DNA of 12,494 bases from Desulfotomaculum sp. (GTDB lineage: Bacteria > Bacillota > Desulfotomaculia > Desulfotomaculales > Ammonificaceae): the NCBI GenBank assembly GCA_012961725.1, contig DTYU01000066.1:1-12494 (forward strand). Reading direction: 5' to 3'. The translations under genes were made by a program, and so were the position numbers. The notes beneath the pieces are model-generated. The model worked only from the letters and a program-made list of their open reading frames with translations, searched no databases and was not told the DNA's origin. Positions 7,194 through 12,494 of this stretch are shown one piece after another. Position 1 is the stretch's first letter. Each line of letters opens with the position of its first letter.

Positions 7194-7383
7194 AGACGAC
7201 ATTGAAGGTGATAGCGCGGCAGTAGTTGGTATTCCGGAAGGGGAGGTTCTTGAAGGCGAACTCCCGGCGAACAAAATGAAACTTGTTGAGGCTTGGATCG
7301 AGATCCATAGAGACGAATTAATGGCCAGTTGGGAACTTGCTATTTCAGGGCAAAACGTCTTTCGGATAGATCCTTTGAAGTAA
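7189..7383 (+). pseudogene. 5'-truncated DUF4160 gene
   Basis: An open frame without a usable upstream start, running from just after a stop at 7186-7188 to TAA 7381-7383. The translation includes EGEVLEGELPANKMKLVEAW, then IEIHRDELMASWELAISG and a final FRIDPLK. That is the C-terminal half of the DUF4160 family, whose genes usually begin with a histidine-rich PPHFHV segment about 30 residues earlier; that part is absent here and is replaced by the end of aroB. The only in-frame ATG (7276) would give 35 residues. The family often sits directly before DUF2442, as here. I read it as the remnant of a DUF4160-DUF2442 pair. The domain assignment is from memory of the family, not from a search. Confidence 0.6.
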
Positions 7384-7396
7384 GGAGATGAAACGG

Positions 7397-7693
7397 ATGA
7401 ATCCAAGAGTTAAGGCAGTAAAGCCTAACCCTGATTATACTCTTGATGTCGTTTTTGCGAACGGTGAGGTCAGACGGTTTGATGTAAAACCTTATTTGGA
7501 CAGAGGAATATTTACGCAACTGCAGGACCCTGCGGTATTTAATTCAGTCAGACCTTTTCTTGGGAGTGTTCAATGGGCAGGCGGCCAGGATCTTTGTCCG
7601 GATGCCCTATACATGGACAGCGTCCCGGTAAGCGACCTGCAACATAGTTATTCTGAGAGTAAATCTGAGGGTTCGTGCGAACGCGGGACGTAG
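7397..7693 (+). CDS. DUF2442 domain protein
   Basis: A 98-residue protein whose first 75 residues match the DUF2442 pattern: NPDYTLDVVFANGEVRRFDVKPYL, a middle VRPFLGSVQWAGG and DLCPDALY. The molecular function is unknown. Such genes often follow DUF4160 and the pair is sometimes suspected to be toxin-antitoxin-like; I cannot show that here. Of two ATGs, 7388 touches the AAGGAG (7382-7387) and 7397 is nine bases from it, so I chose 7397. The last residues (SESKSEGSCERGT) run into the ACGTAGTACGTAG repeat words and look non-native. The gene is visibly AT-richer than aroB and pilB on either side, consistent with acquisition. It has no membrane segment or signal peptide. Confidence 0.75.
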   Translation: MNPRVKAVKPNPDYTLDVVFANGEVRRFDVKPYLDRGIFTQLQDPAVFNSVRPFLGSVQWAGGQDLCPDALYMDSVPVSDLQHSYSESKSEGSCERGT

Positions 7694-7703
7694 TACGTAG
7701 AAT
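7684..7703 (+). repeat. ACGTAGT heptad pair before pilB
   Basis: ACGTAGTACGTAGAATG contains two 7-bp blocks ACGTAGT, ACGTAGA. The 12-mer ACGTAGTACGTA is found inverted in the aroE-aroC gap (TACGTACTACGT, about 4255-4266). It overlaps the end of the DUF2442 gene. Confidence 0.45.
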
Positions 7704-7733
7704 GAAGGCAAGTCTCGGAGATGAGGGCGAGAA

Positions 7734-9437
7734 ATGGCCAAGGTTCTGAAGCAGCAGCGGTTGCTCGGCGAGTTTCTGATTGACAATAAACTGATAACTC
7801 CGGAGCAACTCGAGCAGGCACTGAGGGTCCAGCAGGAGACAGGCGAGCGGCTTGGAAAGATACTGATCAACTTAGGTTACATCTCCGAGCAGGATGTCGT
7901 TGACATCTTGGAGCATCAGCTCGGCATCCCCCAGGTCAGCCTGAGCGCGGTCAAGCTAAACCCGGTTTTGATTGAGAGCGTACCCGAGCAACTGATCTGC
8001 CGGCACAAGGCCATCCCCATCAAAAAAGAGGGCAAGAAGCTAATTGTGGCAATGGCCGATCCTCTGAACGTGGTGGCGCTTGATGACCTGCGGCTCACAA
8101 CAGGACTCGAGATCGAACCGGTCCTGTCCTCCGAGAAGGAGATCGAGGCGGCCATTCAGCGCCATTTTGGGCTGCCCGGCCTAGAAAAAGCGGTGCTCGA
8201 AGTGGAGGCACCGGTGGTCAGCCAGATGGAGGCGGTCAGGCTCGACGAGGTGGAAGAGGAGGCGGCGGATGAGGCCCCGGTTGTACGCCTGGCAAACTCG
8301 ATCATCATTCAGGCGATCAACGAACAGGCGAGCGACATCCACATCGAGCCCCAGCAGGAAAATGTGCGGGTGAGGTTCAGAATAGACGGTATGCTGCGCG
8401 ACGCCATGACGGTGCCGCGGAAGTTCCGTTCACCTTTGATTTCGCGGATCAAGATCATGGCCGATATGGATATCGCCGAGCGGCGGGTGCCGCAGGACGG
8501 GCGGATCCTGATTCGTTACCGGGATCGGGACGTCGACCTGCGGGTCTCCACCATGCCTGCGGTCTTCGGGGAGAAGGTGGTGATCCGGGTCTTAGATAAA
8601 GGAAAGATGCTTCTGCGGGTCGACCAGTTGGGCTTTTATGAGGAGAACCTTGCCCGTTTCAAAGAGATCATCCGGCATTCTTACGGCATGGTGCTGATCA
8701 CCGGACCGACCGGTAGCGGGAAAACGACGACGCTCTACGCCATTCTCTCGGAGATTAGCTCACCTGAGCTTAATGTCATCACCATTGAGGATCCGGTGGA
8801 GTATCTCCTGCCGGGCGTTACCCAAGTGCAGATCAACCCGAAGGCGGGGCTCACCTTTGCCCGTGGGCTGCGGGCCATCGTGCGCCAGGACCCAGATGTG
8901 GTGATGGTGGGTGAAATCCGGGACGGCGAGACGGCGGAGATTGCGGTGCGGGCGGCGATGACCGGGCACCTGGTGCTATCGACCATGCACACGAATGATG
9001 CGGCGGCAGGACTGACGCGGCTCCTGCACTTGGGGATCGAGCCGTTCTTGGTTGCTTCGACCGTTTTAGGAGTGACGGCGCAGCGGCTGGTAAGGGTAAT
9101 CTGCCCCCGGTGCCGCGAGCCTTATGAGCTTAAGCCCGGAGCGCGTGAGCGCTTCTTCATGGGAGTGAGTTCTACCGAGCCGGTGACGCTTTACCGGGGG
9201 CGGGGCTGCCGCCACTGCCAAAACATCGGTTACCGGGGACAGACCAGCATCTGTGAGGTTTTGCCGGTGACGCCGGCCATCCGCGAGCTTATCGCCCAGA
9301 AGGCGACCGGTGCAGCAATCCGGCAGCAGGCCGTGGCGGAGGGGATGCGGCCCCTGCGGGAGGACGGCGTCAGGAAGGCACTGCGGGGGATCACCGCCAT
9401 CGAAGAAGTGATGCGGGTGGCCTACGTGGAAGAATGA
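7734..9437 (+). CDS. pilB: Type IV pilus assembly ATPase PilB (GspE family)
   Basis: Cytoplasmic hexameric ATPase that powers pilus extension through the PilC platform. Residues 1 to about 150 form the MshEN/GspE N-terminal region (LLGEFLIDNKLITPEQLEQAL, GERLGKILINLGYIS), which in some homologues binds c-di-GMP. A second domain carries ANSIIIQAINEQASDIHIEP and RFRIDG at about 186-220. The ATPase core has Walker A GPTGSGKT (324-331), an Asp box (ITIEDPVEY), Walker B with E394 (VVMVGEIRDGET) and the His box LVLSTMHTNDA. A zinc tetracysteine, CPRC at 457-460 and CRHC at 492-495, is typical of PilB rather than PilT. Length 567 is normal. GAGGG lies six bases before the ATG. Confidence 0.95.
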   Translation: MAKVLKQQRLLGEFLIDNKLITPEQLEQALRVQQETGERLGKILINLGYISEQDVVDILEHQLGIPQVSLSAVKLNPVLIESVPEQLICRHKAIPIKKEGKKLIVAMADPLNVVALDDLRLTTGLEIEPVLSSEKEIEAAIQRHFGLPGLEKAVLEVEAPVVSQMEAVRLDEVEEEAADEAPVVRLANSIIIQAINEQASDIHIEPQQENVRVRFRIDGMLRDAMTVPRKFRSPLISRIKIMADMDIAERRVPQDGRILIRYRDRDVDLRVSTMPAVFGEKVVIRVLDKGKMLLRVDQLGFYEENLARFKEIIRHSYGMVLITGPTGSGKTTTLYAILSEISSPELNVITIEDPVEYLLPGVTQVQINPKAGLTFARGLRAIVRQDPDVVMVGEIRDGETAEIAVRAAMTGHLVLSTMHTNDAAAGLTRLLHLGIEPFLVASTVLGVTAQRLVRVICPRCREPYELKPGARERFFMGVSSTEPVTLYRGRGCRHCQNIGYRGQTSICEVLPVTPAIRELIAQKATGAAIRQQAVAEGMRPLREDGVRKALRGITAIEEVMRVAYVEE

Positions 9438-9459
9438 CGACACTTCGGGGTCGGTTCGA
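9438..9459 (+). repeat. GGGTC-type hairpin repeat after pilB
   Basis: CGAC pairs with GTCG around an inner C(TTCG)G tetraloop, a stable hairpin, right after the pilB stop. GGGTCGGTTCGA (9448-9459) matches 10 of 12 bases of the copies at 3192-3203 and 4238-4249. No T-tract follows. Confidence 0.5.
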
Positions 9460-9488
9460 AGTTCACGGTTCACAGTTCACGGTTCAAG
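9454..9488 (+). repeat. Heptanucleotide array, GTTCACG type
   Basis: Five 7-bp blocks in register: GTTCGAA, GTTCACG, GTTCACA, GTTCACG, GTTCAAG, then a weaker GTTGGGT. The same family occurs inverted at 3279-3306. The rest of the 282-bp pilB-hicB gap (to 9719) holds the promoter at 9567-9595 and about 115 bases of leader with no recognised structure. Confidence 0.8.
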
Positions 9489-9566
9489 GTTGGGTTTTGG
9501 GCGAAAGTGGCATTTGGCCGGCAGGACAGAGGGTTGGGGCTTAAACGATGCTGTTTCTGGCAGCAA

Positions 9567-9595
9567 TTGACCGGAGAAGGTGTTTCGTGTAGAAT
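9567..9595 (+). promoter_or_regulatory. Sigma-A-type promoter for the hicB-like gene and pilC
   Basis: TTGACC (9567-9572), a spacer of exactly 17 bases, then TAGAAT (9590-9595): five of six matches at each box. Transcription would start near 9602, giving a leader of about 115 bases before the HicB-like ATG. It is the best housekeeping promoter in the window and would also serve pilC, 14 bp after the HicB-like gene. Confidence 0.55.
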
Positions 9596-9719
9596 ATTTC
9601 CACCAGCGGCGTGACGGCACCCCAGTAGAGGTCAATGGATGCTGACAGCAGCGTTAGCGGATGTGCGCAAATGTGTGCGTGAAGTCCTTTGTTAGGCGGT
9701 GTAAGAGGTGGTGTGCAGC

Positions 9720-9935
9720 ATGCGCAACGAGTTTACTGCGATAGTTGAAAAAGATGGGGATTGGTACGTTGCATATTGCCCCGAAATACCGGGTGCCAAC
9801 GGTCAGGGTAGAACAAAACAAGAGTGTTTGGAAAACTTGTCAGAGGCAATAAAGCTGATTTTGGCGGACAGGCGAGAGGACGCAGCGAGAGGTGTCCCAG
9901 AAGATGCCGTGTACGAGGTTGTCGCTATTGAATGA
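9720..9935 (+). CDS. Orphan HicB-family (UPF0150) protein
   Basis: A 71-residue protein covering the HicB partial RNase H-like fold: FTAIVEKDGDWYVAYCPEIPG, then QGRTKQECLENLSEAIKLIL. HicB proteins are antitoxins that bind and inhibit the HicA mRNA-interferase. Many longer members also have a C-terminal DNA-binding domain, which is absent here. No HicA reading frame (about 60 residues with a GSH motif) lies on either side: pilC starts 14 bp downstream and the upstream 282 bp are non-coding. The frame opens at GTG 9708, but ATG 9720 has AGAGGTGG at eight bases and gives the normal family N-terminus. The gene is less GC-rich than its neighbours and has its own candidate promoter, so it is probably an insertion into the pilus operon. 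Confidence 0.82.
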   Translation: MRNEFTAIVEKDGDWYVAYCPEIPGANGQGRTKQECLENLSEAIKLILADRREDAARGVPEDAVYEVVAIE

Positions 9936-9949
9936 AAAGAGGATGAGGC

Positions 9950-11167
9950 ATGGCGCGGCTCTTTGCTTACAAGGCGCGGGGCTTTAAAGGCGAGCGCATA
10001 AGCGGCTTCCTCGAGGCTGAGAGCGAGGCGGCGGTCGATACCACGCTCAGAGCAAAGAACCTCTTCGTGGTGGAAGTGCGCCCTGCCGCCGGAAGAGACC
10101 TTGAGATCTCGCGGATAGGCATCTTTCGGCGAAAGGTCTCACAGCGGCAATTGGCCTTTTTTTGCCGGCAGTTGGCCGCCATGATCGGTGCGGGCCTCCC
10201 GGTCTTCCAGGCGCTCAACATTCTGGCGCTGCAGGCGGAGAACCCCCGGCTCGGCGAGGTGCTCGGAGAGATCGTCGGCGAAGTGGAACGGGGAATGAGC
10301 CTGGCGGAGGCCTTCAGCCTTCACCCCGAGATCTTCCCGCCTGTTTTTACCAGCATGGTCGAGGCCGGAGAAGTGAGCGGCTCTCTGGCAGAGGTGCTTG
10401 AGCGCTTAGCGGTTCATTTCGAGCGGGAACATGAGGTCAGGGAAAAGGTCCGTTCGGCGCTTGCCTATCCGGTCATAGTGATAGTGGTCGCCTTTTTGGC
10501 GGTCATGGTCTTGACCACCTTTGTCGTGCCGACCTTCGCCCGGATTCTTGCGGATTTGAACATACCTTTGCCGCTGCCGACGCGGATGCTCATGGCCTTT
10601 GGGCTATTTATGCGGGAGAACTGGTATTTTGTCTTTGCAACTCTTGTCATCGGCATCGCAGCTCTCAGGTATCTTGTTGACCGCACGGCTCAAGGCAGGG
10701 AGATCCGGGACCGGCTGCTTCTGCGGCTGCCCGTCGTCGGCGCGCTACTGCAGAAGGTGATTATCGCGCGGTTTGCGCGCACGCTCGCCGCCATGGTGCG
10801 AAGCGGCGTGCCGATCCTGACGGCGCTTGAGGTGGTCAAGCGTGCCGCCGGCAACATCGTGATTTCCCGGGCGATTGAGGAGACGATAGAGAGCGTGAGT
10901 GAAGGGGGACCGATAGCAGGGCTTTTGGAAAAGAGCGGCGTCTTTCCGCTCATGGTGACGCGGATGGTGGCAGTGGGCGAGCAGACCGGTACACTCGACG
11001 AACTCTTGGAGAAGGTGGCCGGTTTCTACGACCGGGATGTGACGGCAACGGTGGAGCGGCTGGTGCCTACCATCGAGCCGGCGATGATCATCGGGCTGGC
11101 GGTGATTGTCGGCGGGATCATGCTCTCGGTCCTGCTCCCGCTCTTCTCGATCTACGGTCAGATGTAA
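9950..11167 (+). CDS. pilC: Type IV pilus platform protein PilC (GspF family)
   Basis: Inner-membrane platform that couples PilB to pilin polymerisation. The 405 residues hold two GspF domains: the first opens with QLAFFCRQLAAMIGAGLPVFQAL (about 64-86) and the second with FARTLAAMVRSGVPILTALEV (about 275-295). Membrane segments are visible at about 171-195 (YPVIVIVVAFLAVMVLTTFVV), 224-243 (NWYFVFATLVIGIAALRYL) and 368-392 (MIIGLAVIVGGIMLSVLLPLF), matching the family's three-helix topology. GAGGATGAGG precedes the ATG. In many clostridial pilus operons a retraction ATPase gene pilT lies between pilB and pilC; here that place is taken by repeats and the HicB-like gene. The S23 element begins nine bases after its stop. 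Confidence 0.95.
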   Translation: MARLFAYKARGFKGERISGFLEAESEAAVDTTLRAKNLFVVEVRPAAGRDLEISRIGIFRRKVSQRQLAFFCRQLAAMIGAGLPVFQALNILALQAENPRLGEVLGEIVGEVERGMSLAEAFSLHPEIFPPVFTSMVEAGEVSGSLAEVLERLAVHFEREHEVREKVRSALAYPVIVIVVAFLAVMVLTTFVVPTFARILADLNIPLPLPTRMLMAFGLFMRENWYFVFATLVIGIAALRYLVDRTAQGREIRDRLLLRLPVVGALLQKVIIARFARTLAAMVRSGVPILTALEVVKRAAGNIVISRAIEETIESVSEGGPIAGLLEKSGVFPLMVTRMVAVGEQTGTLDELLEKVAGFYDRDVTATVERLVPTIEPAMIIGLAVIVGGIMLSVLLPLFSIYGQM

Positions 11168-11176
11168 CGCATATCG

Positions 11177-11617
11177 CATTGTAAATTGGATATTGGATAT
11201 TGGAAATTGTAAAATGGAAGATAAAGCTACTCAAATATCAGACAGGTTACTCGATTACGGTGCTACTGTCATCAAAATCTGTGTCAAGATAAACAAGACA
11301 GCAGTTGGTAGGCACATCGGAAATCAACTGCTGCGTGCGGGAACTTCTGTTGGAGCTAATTATGAAGAGGCCTGTGGCGCACAGAGCAAAGCGGATTTCA
11401 TTCACAAATTGCAAATTGCATTGAAAGAAGTGCGAGAGTCACTGTACTGGCTAAAACTGATACAACGGTCTAACATTTTGGAGGGTGAAGAGATCAAAAA
11501 GGCTATAAATGAAACTCAGCAAGTAAGTGCTATTATTGGCAGGTCAATTATAACCGCAAAGAAAAGAAAATGAACGAGTTTCCTTCTAATACAATTTAAA
11601 ATTTACAATTTACAATG
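11177..11617 (+). mobile_element. 441-bp S23/IVS-like element with terminal inverted repeats
   Basis: The left end is CATTGTAAATTG (11177-11188) and the right end CAATTTACAATG (11606-11617), a perfect 12-bp inverted repeat. TCG lies immediately outside on both sides (11174-11176 and 11618-11620), as a 3-bp target duplication would. Inside is one gene, a four-helix-bundle S23-family protein, and both ends continue into AT-rich heptads (ATTGGAT blocks on the left, TTTACAA blocks on the right). The right flank is a 12-bp palindrome TCGTAATTACGA (11618-11629). No transposase is encoded, so movement would need a host or other enzyme. In RNA the ends could form a stem enclosing the gene, like intervening sequences in 23S rRNA. 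The element call is inference from these ends. Confidence 0.5.
11214..11573 (+). CDS. Four-helix-bundle protein, S23/23S rRNA IVS family
   Basis: A 119-residue, largely helical, basic protein of the four-helix-bundle family first known from open frames in 23S rRNA intervening sequences (TIGR02436 type) and related to the Avd protein of diversity-generating retroelements. Diagnostic parts are GRHIGNQLLRAGTSVGANYEE, SKADFIHKLQIALKEVRES and YWLKLIQ. Its biochemical role is unknown; nucleic-acid binding is suggested for relatives. A longer frame begins at 11106 inside pilC, but the family N-terminus and the end of the left inverted repeat point to ATG 11214, with a weak GGAAAT upstream. It is clearly AT-richer than pilC and the prepilin gene. 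No 23S rRNA gene is nearby: it is a free-standing copy between pilus genes. Confidence 0.88.
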   Translation: MEDKATQISDRLLDYGATVIKICVKINKTAVGRHIGNQLLRAGTSVGANYEEACGAQSKADFIHKLQIALKEVRESLYWLKLIQRSNILEGEEIKKAINETQQVSAIIGRSIITAKKRK

Positions 11618-11714
11618 TCGTAATTACGAATCCGGGGGTGATGGCGCAAAGCAAGTTGTTTAGGTGTATAGGTATATGAACAGTACCAAAAAATCTATGG
11701 GGAGGTTGTGAGAC

Positions 11715-12221
11715 GTGTTTGGAGGTCTTTTGCGGCGGCGCGGCTTCAGGCTGAGGGACGAGCGAGGCTTGACGCTGATTGAGCTGGTGGCGGTCGTGGT
11801 CATCCTTGGTATCGTGGCGGTGCTCTTAGTGCCGCGGGTCATCGGCCGTGCGGATGAGGCAAGGGTAAACGCAGCACTTTCCGATATCCGGGCGATGAAG
11901 AGCGTGCTTGAGACGTATTATTCGGAGTATGGCGAGTTGCCGGACAGCAACAATATTGGCGCCGTGATGCAAGCAGGCGGGATATATTGGAGCGGAGACG
12001 ACAAAGGTGTTACCGATCCTTGGGGCAGAGGGTACGGTTATTATCGGAAGAGCGACACGGAGTACTGGGTAGCGTCAAAGGGTAGCGAGAGTGGCAAGGA
12101 CGATGGAGATGAGATCTTCGCTACGGAGAAGATTCAGCCAACACAAGGAAAACCTGGTGACTACGGTGTTGCCCTCACTACCGCAACGGCTGTTTCCAAC
12201 GATGCTGCTACTAACTGGTAA
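11715..12221 (+). CDS. GspG-like type IV prepilin
   Basis: Major-pilin or pseudopilin type protein of 168 residues. It has an 18-residue basic leader ending RDERG, a predicted PilD cut at G18|L19, then LTLIELVAVVVILGIVAVLL with the conserved glutamate at +5 (E23), the hydrophobic stalk that anchors and packs subunits. Position +1 is leucine rather than the usual phenylalanine. The globular part contains ALSDIRAMKSVLETYYSEYG and DPWGRGYGYY, a GspG-type calcium-loop signature, followed by a loose C-terminus. The GTG start has GGAGG nine bases upstream. It would be processed by a prepilin peptidase and assembled by PilB/PilC; neither the peptidase nor pilM/N/O are in the window. The 97 bp between it and the S23 element show no convincing promoter. 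Confidence 0.9.
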   Translation: MFGGLLRRRGFRLRDERGLTLIELVAVVVILGIVAVLLVPRVIGRADEARVNAALSDIRAMKSVLETYYSEYGELPDSNNIGAVMQAGGIYWSGDDKGVTDPWGRGYGYYRKSDTEYWVASKGSESGKDDGDEIFATEKIQPTQGKPGDYGVALTTATAVSNDAATNW

Positions 12222-12367
12222 TAGCTGAGCCGTAGCGTGCGCGGGTTTTTGGGTAGATCGAAGTTGACATTTAAGTAGGACTCTCACTGCGGGGGAGCGG
12301 ACATTTTCTAAATACTCGCGCGAAGGCACGAAGCCGCAAAACAGCAGTTCGGGCGTCTGTGGACTTG

Positions 12368-12393
12368 GTGTGAGAGAATATAAAAACTCACAC
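12368..12393 (+). repeat. 7-bp inverted repeat after the prepilin gene
   Basis: GTGTGAG (12368-12374) and CTCACAC (12387-12393) are perfect complements around a 12-base AT-rich loop. The right arm overlaps the first 29-bp repeat. Without a T-tract, its role is unclear. Confidence 0.4.
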
Positions 12394-12458
12394 AGAGAAC
12401 ACAAAGTCACAGAGGATAATAAAAAAGATTCACACGGAGAGCACAAAGTCACGGGGGA
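12388..12458 (+). repeat. Two 29-bp CACAGAG-type repeats, 42-bp period
   Basis: Copies at 12388-12416 and 12430-12458 agree at 25 of 29 positions; both contain CACAAAGTCAC. All four differences are A in the first copy and G in the second. They lie in the 273-bp stretch after the prepilin gene, of which 12222-12367 shows no gene, promoter or terminator that I can support. Confidence 0.7.
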
Positions 12459-12467
12459 AAAGTAAAA

Positions 12468-12494
12468 AGTGAAGAGTGAAGAGTGAAGAGTGAA
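12468..12494 (+). repeat. Exact heptanucleotide tandem repeat AGTGAAG
   Basis: AGTGAAG is repeated three full times plus six bases and runs off the window edge, so its true length is unknown. It is the most perfect of the 7-bp arrays and thus probably the youngest or the most slippage-prone. Confidence 0.85.

Noticed and set aside
9690..9697. GTTAGGC (and a nearby GCGTTAG) resembling an integron attC core before the HicB-like gene
   Set aside because: No matching RYYYAAC partner at the other end and no convincing paired L/R boxes; only an imperfect inverted stretch with 9541-9565. No integrase in the window.
9602..9719. A riboswitch (for example c-di-GMP type) in the leader of the HicB-like gene
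   Set aside because: I could not find the conserved core bases of any riboswitch class that I know; the length alone is not evidence.
11106..11213. Longer S23-family protein starting inside pilC
   Set aside because: The extra residues are an arginine/serine-rich shadow of the pilC membrane segment and lie outside the element's left end.
12228..12256. GC-rich stretch followed by TTTTT as an intrinsic terminator after the prepilin
   Set aside because: Only three or four base pairs can be drawn and they do not abut the T-run properly.
12264..12269. TTGACA as a -35 box after the prepilin gene
   Set aside because: The bases 17 downstream are CTGCGG, not a -10 box, and no gene follows within the window.
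12388..12494. CRISPR array
   Set aside because: Two degenerate 29-bp repeats with a 13-bp gap and a separate 7-bp tandem; spacers are too short and there are no cas genes.

Overview
The window reads as chromosomal DNA of an anaerobic, endospore-forming member of the Clostridia (Peptococcaceae / Moorella / Desulfotomaculum-like). The evidence is the sporulation factor SigK with a pro-sequence, a YqeG-aroE neighbourhood as in Bacillus, Gram-positive ribosome-binding sites with frequent GTG/TTG starts, a GC-rich core, and a monoderm-type type IV pilus operon. The species assignment is inference.

Layout. 1-1315: pyrE (+) and sigK (-) converge with only 31 bp between their stops. 1316-1514: a divergent control region with a good SigK-like promoter for sigK itself and a 13-bp exact direct repeat, one copy in each leader. 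1515-3094: a fused mobA-mobB gene overlapping yqeG. 3343-7193: four shikimate-pathway genes, aroE, then aroC-aroK-aroB, the last three tightly coupled. They supply DHQ synthase, shikimate dehydrogenase, shikimate kinase and chorismate synthase; aroQ, aroA and aroF are not in the window. 7189-7693: a 5'-truncated DUF4160 remnant followed by an intact DUF2442 gene. 7734-12221: pilus assembly genes pilB (ATPase), pilC (platform) and a GspG-like prepilin. They are interrupted by an orphan HicB-family gene with its own promoter and by a 441-bp element that carries a four-helix-bundle (S23/IVS) gene.

The least ordinary part is what lies between the genes. Nearly every gap carries degenerate arrays with a 7-bp period, with different unit words in different gaps. 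Related GGGTC-type hairpins follow yqeG, aroE and pilB. The small AT-richer accessory genes sit next to these arrays. The S23 element has perfect 12-bp terminal inverted repeats, made of the same kind of heptads, and is bordered by TCG on both sides. This suggests a small mobile or processed element inside the pilus operon.

No rRNA, tRNA, CRISPR array, riboswitch or convincing intrinsic terminator was recognised. No gap exceeds 300 bp; the longest (3095-3342, 9438-9719, 12222-12494) are described individually.
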